From an uncultured Flavobacteriales bacterium (lineage in GTDB: Bacteria > Bacteroidota > Bacteroidia > Palsa-965): 7,612 bases of DNA. Shown here piece by piece: positions 1 to 6,011 of this stretch. The stretch lies in assembly GCA_946478675.1 (NCBI GenBank), contig CAMLEF010000228.1, positions 1 to 7,612 of the forward strand, written 5' to 3'. Within the stretch, counting starts at the first letter, position 1. Each line of letters begins with the position of its first letter. Under the pieces are notes generated by a model. That model saw only the letters and a list, made by a program, of their open reading frames with translations. It had not been told where the DNA came from and searched no databases. A program made the translations under genes and the position numbers.

Positions 1-750
1 CGGAGCAACGACTTTCGCAACGAGGTTGTCGAATTTGAAGTCGTAAGCCGAGATCGAAGCGAAGAGCTCGTTGACGATATCGCCTTCTGCGTTCTTCACG
101 TCGTTTTTGATACGGTCGAGCTGCGCAATAGAAGCAACGATCGGAGCATGGTAGAAGTTATACCACTCCCAGCTGATCATTTTTTCGTTCTCTTTCGAAT
201 ACTGTTCTTTCGGCATCAGCGTTTCGAGACGCGGCTTGAGGTCGGCTTTATTCTTTTCCGGAAGCAGGGCCAGCAGGTCATCGTGATACTTGATGAGTTT
301 TGCTTTCAGGTCTTTTGCTTTACCGGTGACGTTTGCCGGATCCTCGCCAATCATAAAGTGGGTGGGCGTATCGAAATCGTCAGGCTTGTCGATAAGGATC
401 AGGCGAAGAGTATCGCCAATTTTCTTGTCGACGCCAACGGTATGCGCGATCATCTCTCCCCGGAGGTCGGTGATGAAATCGCACAGTTCTTTCGAAAGCT
501 TGCGGGCCTGGAGCGCTTTTGTGTAAAGCGGTCCGGCTTTCTTTTCATCATTCATCTTGGCTTTCTCGAACGCGCGGTACGTCATTTCGTTCTTACGATC
601 GAAGTTTTCGTTGGTCGTCTCGAGACCTTTGTCGATGGTGATGAAGGCGTTAATAATCTCTTTCGAGATGTTCAGTGCAAGAAGAGCGGTCAGTACGAGG
701 TACATCATACCGATCATCTTCTGACGTGGGGACTGTTTACCACCTGCCAT
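1..750 (-). CDS. gldM: GldM/PorM, T9SS inner-membrane motor and periplasmic shaft protein (N-terminal part; gene runs off the left edge)
   Basis: Translating the minus strand from the ATG at 750-748 gives 250 codons open to the window edge, beginning MAGGKQSPRQKMIGMMYLVL. GldM proteins are usually about 500 residues, so about half is present. Residues about 11-31 form a single membrane helix (MIGMMYLVLTALLALNIS). The periplasmic part that follows is helical and charged, as in the family's first periplasmic domain. In known T9SS motors a GldM dimer sits inside a GldL ring and carries motion through the periplasm to GldK/GldN. Arg9, in the SPRQK segment before the helix, matches the conserved GldM arginine reported to interact with the GldL glutamate. 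The start lies 37 bases after the gldL stop, with an AGAGGT ribosome site 8 bases upstream, so it is very likely co-transcribed with gldL. The family call is firm; only the C-terminal half is unseen. Confidence 0.95.
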   Translation of the reverse strand, partial: MAGGKQSPRQKMIGMMYLVLTALLALNISKEIINAFITIDKGLETTNENFDRKNEMTYRAFEKAKMNDEKKAGPLYTKALQARKLSKELCDFITDLRGEMIAHTVGVDKKIGDTLRLILIDKPDDFDTPTHFMIGEDPANVTGKAKDLKAKLIKYHDDLLALLPEKNKADLKPRLETLMPKEQYSKENEKMISWEWYNFYHAPIVASIAQLDRIKNDVKNAEGDIVNELFASISAYDFKFDNLVAKVVAP

Positions 751-787
751 TGTTTACTACCTCTTTTTAAATGTGGTTATACTTCAA

Positions 788-1660
788 TTAGCGGCGCACG
801 TTCATAGCGGTCAGCATGTTGCCATAGACCGTATTGAGTGCTTCGAGGTTGGTGGCGAGATTGTTGATTTCCGAACGGTAACGACGGGTATCTTCGACAG
901 ATTCGTTGAGGTTGGAGAGAATCGTGTTGATGCCTTCGTAAAGCGTATTGGTTGCTTTGAGGTGTTCGTTCGAGCCCTGGAGCTGCAGTTCATAAGCAGC
1001 ATTGAGAGCGGAGAGATTTTTAGAGATTTTGCCGAGCTGCTCGTTGTAGTTCTGCGATTCTTCGTTAGCGATAGCGAAGGTCTCGAGCGTACGGGAAGCG
1101 CGGGTATAAGCGCCGGCGAGCTGTTCAACAGAAGAGCTGACGCTTTCGTTAGCGCGCTCGTATGCCTGCGAAAGACGGTCTACGTTGGACGTCGCTTTGG
1201 TGATATTGTCGGAGAATTCTTTGGAAGCCACGCTTGCATCAGCGATATCGCCGATCTTGGAAACGCTTTCCGTCAGTCCGCGCATACCTGCGCCGAGGCT
1301 TTCAAGCAGTTCGGGTCCGATCTTCGCTTCCTCAAGCATCTTATCGAGTTGCTGGGTCAGGGACATGCTGTCGCCGCCTTTTTCGTCAATTTCACGGGTT
1401 CGTCCTTCTTCATCGGGCATGCCGGCAAGTTCGGGATATACCAGCGTCCAGTCGAGCTCTTCATGGATCGGTTCAAAAGCAGAAAAGATGAAGATGACCG
1501 CTTCTGTTCCAAGACCGACAATCAGCATAAGACTTGCACCGGGCCAGTGCTGGATCTTAAACAGTGCCCCTACGATTACAACTGCTGCACCGAAACCGTA
1601 CAGTTTAGCCATGAAAGACTTCCACTTCTTACTGGCGAAAAGACTCGTTTTACCGCTCAT
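788..1660 (-). CDS. gldL: GldL/PorL, T9SS proton-driven motor ring subunit
   Basis: This is a 290-residue cytoplasmic-membrane protein. Residues about 20-36 (YGFGAAVVIVGALFKI) and 42-62 (ASLMLIVGLGTEAVIFIFSAF) are two membrane helices joined by a short HWPG turn, the signature GldL hairpin. Lys35, Glu53 and Glu63 fall where Flavobacterium johnsoniae GldL has Lys27, Glu49 and Glu59 (recalled alignment), the charged intramembrane residues linked to proton-motive-force conversion. The rest, about 115-290, is a long polar helical region rich in Asn, Glu, Ser and Leu, probably coiled coil in the cytoplasm. Family members are often about 210-270 residues, so this tail is somewhat long. The gene lies 67 bases after gldK and 37 before gldM, consistent with one operon. 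The start at 1660 gives the usual short basic N-terminus (MSGKTSLFASKKWKS). No good Shine-Dalgarno is visible there, which is common in Bacteroidota. Confidence 0.95.
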   Translation of the reverse strand: MSGKTSLFASKKWKSFMAKLYGFGAAVVIVGALFKIQHWPGASLMLIVGLGTEAVIFIFSAFEPIHEELDWTLVYPELAGMPDEEGRTREIDEKGGDSMSLTQQLDKMLEEAKIGPELLESLGAGMRGLTESVSKIGDIADASVASKEFSDNITKATSNVDRLSQAYERANESVSSSVEQLAGAYTRASRTLETFAIANEESQNYNEQLGKISKNLSALNAAYELQLQGSNEHLKATNTLYEGINTILSNLNESVEDTRRYRSEINNLATNLEALNTVYGNMLTAMNVRR

Positions 1661-1727
1661 TTTTCTGCTTGTTTGTGTTGGTTAGGAATTACAGGATTAA
1701 TTGGGATGGTTTGGATTTACTGGGAGA

Positions 1728-3179
1728 TTATAAATCGTCATCCTTCGCACGACCGAGGAAGGTCATGGCATTGCGGAAGCCGATGTAGCATTTTGCTGTG
1801 TCCTGGTACTCGTAAGTACGGGAGCTGGTCTGCAGATAGAAGCCAACGTCTTTCCAGGAACCGCCGCGGATAACTTTGCGGCAAAGTACCTGCGTAGCCG
1901 GGGATTCGTCTGCCACCGTGGTTTCGTACTGGTAGTCAGGGTTAAGGTCATGCATGAAGTCGTAAGCCGACTCGTCGAATGCGCAGGAGGTCCATTCTGC
2001 GGCGTTACCGGCCATGCAGTAGAAGCCCCAGTCGTTCGGGTTGTACGAGAAGATTTTTACCGTGTGGAAACCACCGTCGTCAATGTAGGAGCCGCGCATC
2101 GGTTTGAAGTTACCGAGGAAGCAACCGCGTGCGTTACGGATGTAGGGACCGCCCCACGGGAACGGGCTCAGCTGGAGACCACCGCGGGAAGCATATTCCC
2201 ATTCGGATTCGGTCGGCAGGCGGAAGTCCTGCACAGCAATGTCACCGTTCGATTCGAGGAACGTGTTGAGCAGCTGGGTACGCCAGATGCTGAAGGCACG
2301 CGCCTGTTTCCAGGTGATACCGATAACCGGGTAATCATCATAGCACGGATGCCAGAAGTACATGTTGGTCATCGGCTCGTTGAACGAGTAGGTGAAGTCG
2401 TGCACCCAGGAAAGCGTATCCGGGTAAACGTTGATGACATCCTTGATGATGAAGATCGAGCGATCGCCTTTCGCGGTGATACGGCGCGACTTCACATCGT
2501 AGTTGCCCGGTCCTGACACGTTTTTCGCCATTACACGGCCGGGTTCGGACGGGTTGGGCTCGGTGTTCGGAATGTAGCGGTTGGTTTTCTGGGCAGCCGT
2601 GCGCAGGTCGATGCGGTAGTACTCGTAAATGAGCTTACGTGCGTCGATCTCTTTGCGGTGCCAGAAACGTTCTTCCGCCGGGAGGAACATGTCGTTAAGA
2701 GCGGCTTTGTAATCCGGGTCGGTTGCGTCCCAGTGTACTTTTTCGCCCCAGTTGAGCGGCAGGTAAGGATCCTGCGGCATATCGTCTTCCACGTAACGGG
2801 GGCCGTTATCGCCGTAGCCGTGCCATTCTTCTTCCGGCGTGAGGTAATCATCCTCGAAGCCGTTGGTAGCAAGCAGTCGGCGTGCCAGCGAGTCCCGTAC
2901 ATAGTACACAAACTGGCGATACTCGTTGTTCGAGATCTCCGTCTGGTCCATGTAGAAGGCCTGCACCGATACGGTTTTGGCTTTGGTTGTGTGCGCGTAT
3001 GGAATATCCTCGTCAGACGGTCCCATATTGTAGCTGCCCATCGGACAGTACAGCATGCCGTACGGATCGAACGGATACCATTGAGGACGGTTTTGTACGC
3101 CCATCAGCTGGCCATTTTCCTGTTCACAGGAACTGAGCAGCAGAACGGCGATTACGCCCACGAACAACAATCGTTTCAT
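1728..3179 (-). CDS. gldK: GldK/PorK, T9SS ring lipoprotein with FGE/sulfatase-modifying-factor fold
   Basis: This 483-residue protein starts MKRLLFVGVIAVLLLSSCEQ, a lipoprotein signal with lipobox L15-S-S-C18, so Cys18 should be lipidated after cleavage. The remainder, about 40-475, is a formylglycine-generating-enzyme-like (FGE-sulfatase) domain. Visible landmarks are FYMDQTEISNNEYRQF near the start, GITWKQARAFSIW, RLPTESEWEYASRGG, GNAAEWT and, at the end, RGGSW...IGFRNAM. GldK/PorK joins GldN/PorN in the large periplasmic ring attached to the outer membrane, which couples the GldLM motor to the Sov/SprA translocon. The two catalytic cysteines of true FGE enzymes appear as Asp444 and Leu449, so this should be structural, not enzymatic, as expected for GldK. 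Gene order before gldL-gldM separates it from the related lipoprotein GldJ. The start has a strong AAAGGAGG five bases upstream. Confidence 0.95.
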   Translation of the reverse strand: MKRLLFVGVIAVLLLSSCEQENGQLMGVQNRPQWYPFDPYGMLYCPMGSYNMGPSDEDIPYAHTTKAKTVSVQAFYMDQTEISNNEYRQFVYYVRDSLARRLLATNGFEDDYLTPEEEWHGYGDNGPRYVEDDMPQDPYLPLNWGEKVHWDATDPDYKAALNDMFLPAEERFWHRKEIDARKLIYEYYRIDLRTAAQKTNRYIPNTEPNPSEPGRVMAKNVSGPGNYDVKSRRITAKGDRSIFIIKDVINVYPDTLSWVHDFTYSFNEPMTNMYFWHPCYDDYPVIGITWKQARAFSIWRTQLLNTFLESNGDIAVQDFRLPTESEWEYASRGGLQLSPFPWGGPYIRNARGCFLGNFKPMRGSYIDDGGFHTVKIFSYNPNDWGFYCMAGNAAEWTSCAFDESAYDFMHDLNPDYQYETTVADESPATQVLCRKVIRGGSWKDVGFYLQTSSRTYEYQDTAKCYIGFRNAMTFLGRAKDDDL

Positions 3180-3184
3180 TTGTG

Positions 3185-3192
3185 CCTCCTTT
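3185..3192 (-). promoter_or_regulatory. Strong Shine-Dalgarno sequence of gldK
   Basis: The minus strand reads AAAGGAGG-CACAA-ATG, an almost complete anti-16S match at ideal spacing. This fixes the gldK start at 3179. It stands out because the other starts in the window have weak or no Shine-Dalgarno matches, the usual state in Bacteroidota. Confidence 0.7.
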
Positions 3193-3270
3193 AGTTTCCC
3201 TTAGTTGTTTACTCTGGTGTTTGTATGTAATAAACGCTGGCAATGTTTCCGGTATTGCCTCCTATTGCTG

Positions 3271-3302
3271 AAAAATCACCATACTGGTTGGTATAGTGAT
3301 TT
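3271..3302 (-). terminator. Terminator-like hairpin between the second porP and gldK
   Basis: On the minus strand, AAATCACTATAC and GTATGGTGATTT form a 12-position stem with one mismatch around a 6-base loop (CAACCA). The stem runs into a T-run (ATTTTTC). It begins 69 bases after the porP stop and ends 92 bases before the gldK start. The shape suits a Rho-independent terminator or attenuator for transcription leaving porP. The stem is AT-rich, so termination may be partial. A smaller perfect inverted repeat (TTTTAC/GTAAAA, 3321-3337) lies between it and the porP stop. Confidence 0.55.
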
Positions 3303-3370
3303 CAACGGCAACAGAATCGTTTTTACGCCTGGTAAAAGGTTAAAGTTACAATTCTGACCTTTTCGCCGGT

Positions 3371-4378
3371 TTAGTCGAAGATACGCGTATCTCCGTGACC
3401 CGTACGGCGAACGTGCTGCTCAATCGGAATACAATAGTTCAGGAAGATTTCGAAGCTTCCGTTATTGTAATTCTTGAGGTTAGAGGTCGTGTAGTCGTAA
3501 GCGAAGCCCACTTTGAAGCCGCCATCAGGATGCTCCTGCGGGGTAGCTTTCTGGTTGGGGATCTGGAACCCGATCATCGGGCAGATCGCATCCTGGAAGC
3601 GGTAAGAAACACCGGCCCAGAAACGCTGGTTGTACATTGCAATGAAGTTCAGGTCGAACGAGGTGATTGTCGCATCCGATTTCACGAGGAAAGACGGACG
3701 GAATTCCCACGAGCCGGCCGTCGTGATGTTGTAGCCACCGGTGATGAAGTAGTGACGCGCCATCTGGTAGACGAGGTTGTGCGAAAGCGGCTGACCGGAC
3801 GGAACCTGATTGACAGAGGAGCTACCGTCGTTCACCTGCCCTGCCGGGAGGTGGGTCGATGAAATACCGAACCAGAGGTTCTGGCGCCAGTACCACAGAC
3901 CGAAGCCCATGTCAAAGATCGTTTTCTTGATCTGCGGCGGAATCGACTGGTCATTCTGCCAGGCGGTCGTTGCGATCCACTGGTCAGAACCGGTGGGTCC
4001 GATGCGTTTGCTGAAAGCACCGAGCTCGAGGCCGATTCCCAGTACACCACCTGCGAGCGGCTGGTGGAACGAGTACGACAGGCGGTAACCCATGTTGCTC
4101 TCGAAGCCGAGCTTGTCGAACAGAATGTTGATACCGGCACCGCCGTGGATCTGCGGCAGGAATACATCGGCAGAAAATACACCGCTGGTGGGTGCCCCTT
4201 CAAAGCCGTTCCATTGATTTCGGTAAATCGCAGTAGCGCAGAGGGCCTGGCGCATACCAGCATATCCCGGGTTCATGAACAGCTTGTTGTACATGTACTG
4301 CGAGAACTGCGGATCCTGCTGAGAAAAAGCCTTGAGGCTGCCAAGCGCAATAGCAATGATCGTAAGGGTTTTCTTCAT
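3371..4378 (-). CDS. porP: PorP/SprF family T9SS outer-membrane protein (second of tandem pair, adjacent to gldK)
   Basis: From the ATG at 4378 the protein has 335 residues. Residues 1-19 are a signal peptide (MKKTLTIIAIALGSLKAFS), followed by QQDPQFSQYMYNKLFMNPGYAGM, the N-terminal hallmark of the PorP/SprF family. Alternating polar/aromatic strands with many Gly, Tyr and Phe residues fit an outer-membrane beta-barrel. It ends in a typical NYCIP...DTRIFD tail. In P. gingivalis porP heads the porPKLMN operon and is needed for secretion; SprF relatives act with specific surface proteins. Direct adjacency to gldK makes this the better candidate for the core PorP. The reading frame stays open to 4480, but the extra 34 residues lack secretory character and overlap a probable promoter, so the internal ATG with its signal peptide is chosen. 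By eye it is roughly half identical to the next upstream gene. Confidence 0.92.
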   Translation of the reverse strand: MKKTLTIIAIALGSLKAFSQQDPQFSQYMYNKLFMNPGYAGMRQALCATAIYRNQWNGFEGAPTSGVFSADVFLPQIHGGAGINILFDKLGFESNMGYRLSYSFHQPLAGGVLGIGLELGAFSKRIGPTGSDQWIATTAWQNDQSIPPQIKKTIFDMGFGLWYWRQNLWFGISSTHLPAGQVNDGSSSVNQVPSGQPLSHNLVYQMARHYFITGGYNITTAGSWEFRPSFLVKSDATITSFDLNFIAMYNQRFWAGVSYRFQDAICPMIGFQIPNQKATPQEHPDGGFKVGFAYDYTTSNLKNYNNGSFEIFLNYCIPIEQHVRRTGHGDTRIFD

Positions 4379-4410
4379 ATCCTTCAGGTGTTTTGCCAAT
4401 AAGTTTTGCC

Positions 4411-4427
4411 GTGTATGGTTAATACAC
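4411..4427 (-). promoter_or_regulatory. Small inverted repeat in the leader of the second porP
   Basis: GTGTAT and ATACAC form a perfect 6-base inverted repeat around 5 bases. It falls at or just after the start point predicted from the upstream promoter, so it could be a 5' stem in the leader RNA or a protein-binding site. No known regulator is recognised. It is short enough to occur by chance. Confidence 0.3.
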
Positions 4428-4433
4428 AGGTCG

Positions 4434-4464
4434 CTAAGATAGGCATTGATTTTTATTATACAAA
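4434..4464 (-). promoter_or_regulatory. Bacteroidota-type promoter for the second porP
   Basis: On the minus strand, TTTG (4464-4461) is followed after exactly 19 bases by TATCTTAG (4441-4434). The phylum's primary sigma factor prefers TTTG about -33 and TAnnTTTG about -7 with a spacer near 19. The -33 box is complete, and the -7 box differs from consensus at one position. The spacer is AT-rich. Transcription would start near 4428, giving a leader of about 50 bases before the ATG at 4378. This implies the second porP has its own promoter and does not depend wholly on read-through from the first. Confidence 0.55.
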
Positions 4465-4558
4465 TCTTTTTTAACCACATCGTGTTTAAAAGCCTGCCGT
4501 TTTTAATCCCCTGAAGGTTGCCTCGGATCTTGCGCAGCTATTGATTCACAGAAGATTA

Positions 4559-5584
4559 TTAATCAAAAAGCCGGTCGTTAAAGCTCTCTCCATGCCCGCG
4601 TGAAACCGGAATGCAGTAGTTCACGAAGAGCTCGAAGGTTCCGCTCTGGTAGCTGCGCAGCCCGGAAGTGGTGTAATCGTAAGCGAATCCCATTTTCAGA
4701 ATGCCGCTGCCGAGACCTTTGCCTCCGCCCTGCTCGTCGCGTACGTCGAAATGCGTACCTGCGCCTTTGCCGTTCATCTGGAAACCGATCATCGGGCAAA
4801 CCGCATCCTGGTAGCGATAGGAAACACCGAACCAGAAACGCTGGTTGAAAACGGCTGTTGCATTCAGATCGAACGTGGTGATCGTCGCATCGGTTTTCAC
4901 GAGGAAAGAGGGATGCAGTTCCCAGGTATTTCCCGGGAAGAAAACGGTTCCGCCGGTGATGAAATAATGGCGCGCCACCTGGTACAGGAGCGTGTGCATG
5001 ATTGGCGGACTGCCGATAAAAGTTGTTCCGGCATTGACATTTTTCCCATTGAGATGCGTGGATGAAAGCCCGAGCCAGCTATTGCCGCGCTGGTACCAGA
5101 GACCGAAACCGAAATCCATCACGGTTTGTTTGAGCTGCGGAGGAATGTGCGGGTCCTGCGTCCAGTTCGTGGTGGATTGCCATTGCTCGCCACTGCCGGG
5201 GCCTACGCGTTTGCTGTACGCACCCACGCCAATACCGATGCCGAGCTGTCCGCCGAGCACTTCCTGCAGATGGAACGAATAATCGAATTCGTAACGCGCG
5301 TTATTCTCGAAGCCGAGCTTGTCGTACATCACGTTCAGCCCGATGCCGCCACCGAATTGCGGCGTCCAGAGATCGGCAGAAAAAACGCCGCTTCTCGGGG
5401 AACCGTCGAAGCCCGCCCATTGCTGGCGACCGATCCCGGTAAAACAAAACGAATGCTTCATGCCTGCATACCCGGGGTTCATGAAGAGCTTGTTGTGCAT
5501 GTACTGCGTAAACTGCGGGTCCTGCTGGGCAAAAACGCTTATCCCGGAGAGCGCGAATGCGAAAAGTGTAAGGATCTTTTTCAT
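4559..5584 (-). CDS. PorP/SprF family T9SS outer-membrane protein (first of tandem pair)
   Basis: From the ATG at 5584 this is a 341-residue protein with signal peptide MKKILTLFAFALSGISVFA (1-19). It continues QQDPQFTQYMHNKLFMNPGYAGM, nearly the same opening as its downstream neighbour. Shared blocks continue throughout, for example DKLGFE, IPPQ, FGLWY, SSTHL, RHYFITGG, PSFLVK, DATIT, QRFW, CPMIGFQ, FAYDYTTS and NYCIP, so the two are diverged tandem duplicates. The clearest difference is a Gly-rich loop at about 271-294, some 11 residues longer than in the paralogue, in a probable barrel loop. The C-terminus is FNDRLFD. Predicted location is the outer membrane. One paralogue may serve the core secreton and the other a cargo-specific (SprF-like) or regulatory role; the sequence does not say which. 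An 81-residue in-frame extension to 5827 lacks signal-peptide character and is treated as non-coding leader. Confidence 0.9.
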   Translation of the reverse strand: MKKILTLFAFALSGISVFAQQDPQFTQYMHNKLFMNPGYAGMKHSFCFTGIGRQQWAGFDGSPRSGVFSADLWTPQFGGGIGLNVMYDKLGFENNARYEFDYSFHLQEVLGGQLGIGIGVGAYSKRVGPGSGEQWQSTTNWTQDPHIPPQLKQTVMDFGFGLWYQRGNSWLGLSSTHLNGKNVNAGTTFIGSPPIMHTLLYQVARHYFITGGTVFFPGNTWELHPSFLVKTDATITTFDLNATAVFNQRFWFGVSYRYQDAVCPMIGFQMNGKGAGTHFDVRDEQGGGKGLGSGILKMGFAYDYTTSGLRSYQSGTFELFVNYCIPVSRGHGESFNDRLFD

Positions 5585-5652
5585 GAGGTTTCGTGTTTCT
5601 GGTTTGCGGCCGCTACTCCTAACGGCTTCGGTTGTATAACACGCGCCCAGGA

Positions 5653-5682
5653 AAAAGATACATGCCCACTCATCAACACGAA
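5653..5682 (-). promoter_or_regulatory. Weak candidate promoter for the first porP
   Basis: The minus strand has TTCG (5682-5679), an 18-base spacer and TATCTTTT (5660-5653). The second box is one base from the Bacteroidota -7 consensus TAnnTTTG; the first is one base off TTTG. It would give a leader of about 60 bases before the ATG at 5584. Such partial matches are frequent by chance. Confidence 0.25.
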
Positions 5683-5794
5683 CTACCACACAGTCGATCC
5701 CCCCAACCCCGGATTTTCCCGTTTCGGCGAGTGGCTTCGGGTTCTCAACGAAAAGATGCAGCGGCTGCTTTTCTGCATTATAATTTAGCGTCCG

Positions 5795-5811
5795 TTCAGT
5801 CAATGACTGAA
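5795..5811. promoter_or_regulatory. 17-base perfect palindrome, possible operator
   Basis: TTCAGTCA-A-TGACTGAA is a perfect 8-base inverted repeat around one base, 211 bases upstream of the first porP. Its symmetry and length suit a dimeric DNA-binding regulator. On the minus strand its right half contains TTGACT, followed after 15 bases by TATAAT (5782-5777). That resembles a generic sigma-70 promoter, but not the Bacteroidota consensus, and the spacer is short. No known regulator site is recognised. Confidence 0.35.
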
Positions 5812-5853
5812 TTCTACCAGCAAACAAAAAGTTGGTTAAGGTTTAGGGTTCTT

Positions 5854-5883
5854 CGCGGCGGTCACTGGGGCGTAACCGTCGCG
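5854..5883. other. GC-rich imperfect hairpin
   Basis: CGCGGCGGTCAC (5854-5865) pairs with GTAACCGTCGCG (5872-5883) around TGGGGC, with one mismatch and one G-T wobble in 12 positions. No T-run follows on either strand, so it is not an ordinary terminator. It sits 7 bases from the next hairpin, suggesting a compound structure. Confidence 0.45.
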
Positions 5884-5890
5884 TAAAGAC

Positions 5891-5917
5891 GACAATCCCG
5901 GCTCAGCCGGGATTGTT
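5891..5917. terminator. Perfect GC-rich hairpin, possible backup or plus-strand terminator
   Basis: ACAATCCCGGC-TCA-GCCGGGATTGT is an 11-base perfect stem with a 3-base loop, closed by one further G-T pair. Read on the plus strand it is followed by TGATTTTAG, a modest T-tract. Read on the minus strand it is followed by GTCTTTACG, which is weaker. It may be a second terminator behind the strong one at 5963-5990, or it may end a plus-strand transcript. Confidence 0.5.
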
Positions 5918-5962
5918 GATTTTAGGGCCTGCCCATTCTCCGATCATCACTTTCTACCAATG

Positions 5963-5990
5963 AAAAAGAGCAGGATCGCTCCTGCTCTTT
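5963..5990 (-). terminator. Intrinsic terminator of the sorting-domain protein gene
   Basis: On the minus strand, AAAGAGCAGGA and TCCTGCTCTTT form an 11-base perfect stem around a 4-base loop (GCGA), running straight into a T-run (CTTTTTC). It begins 21 bases after the stop codon at 6012. Position and shape are those of a Rho-independent terminator. Confidence 0.8.
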
Positions 5991-6011
5991 CCCGTTATTT
6001 CCTGACGAAGA

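Larger units (their letters stand above)
5585..6011. other. 427-base intergenic region with three hairpins and a palindrome
   Basis: This lies between the sorting-domain protein gene and the first porP, both on the minus strand. The part near 6012 holds an intrinsic terminator and two more hairpins (5891-5917 and 5854-5883). The middle holds a 17-base palindrome with an AT-rich box. The part nearest porP (5585-5780) contains only a weak promoter candidate. I see no convincing protein gene. Plus-strand frames here encode Arg/His/Pro-rich sequence without domain features, including an 84-codon frame at 5632-5886. Confidence 0.6.

Noticed and set aside
148..807. Plus-strand 219-codon frame over gldM
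   Set aside because: The minus strand here encodes the GldM N-terminus with its membrane helix; the plus frame is a shadow.
773..1873. Long plus-strand open frame (366 codons) over gldL
   Set aside because: It is the shadow of gldL and its flanks on the other strand. The translation has no domain character, whereas the minus-strand frame is an unmistakable GldL.
1728..3179. gldK read as a formylglycine-generating enzyme or sulfatase-modifying factor
   Set aside because: The fold matches, but the catalytic cysteines are missing and the lipobox plus gldL-gldM neighbours identify GldK.
4379..4480. N-terminal extension of the second porP (34 residues)
   Set aside because: The extension overlaps the promoter-like TTTG-N19-TATCTTAG and precedes a complete signal peptide, so it is more likely leader than coding.
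5777..5803. TTGACT-N15-TATAAT as a firm promoter
   Set aside because: The spacer is short, and Bacteroidota primary sigma factors do not rely on this consensus, so it is mentioned only with the palindrome.
5585..5827. N-terminal extension of the first porP (81 residues)
   Set aside because: It places a signal peptide internally, lacks PorP-like sequence and overlaps the palindrome; the ATG at 5584 gives a normal family start.
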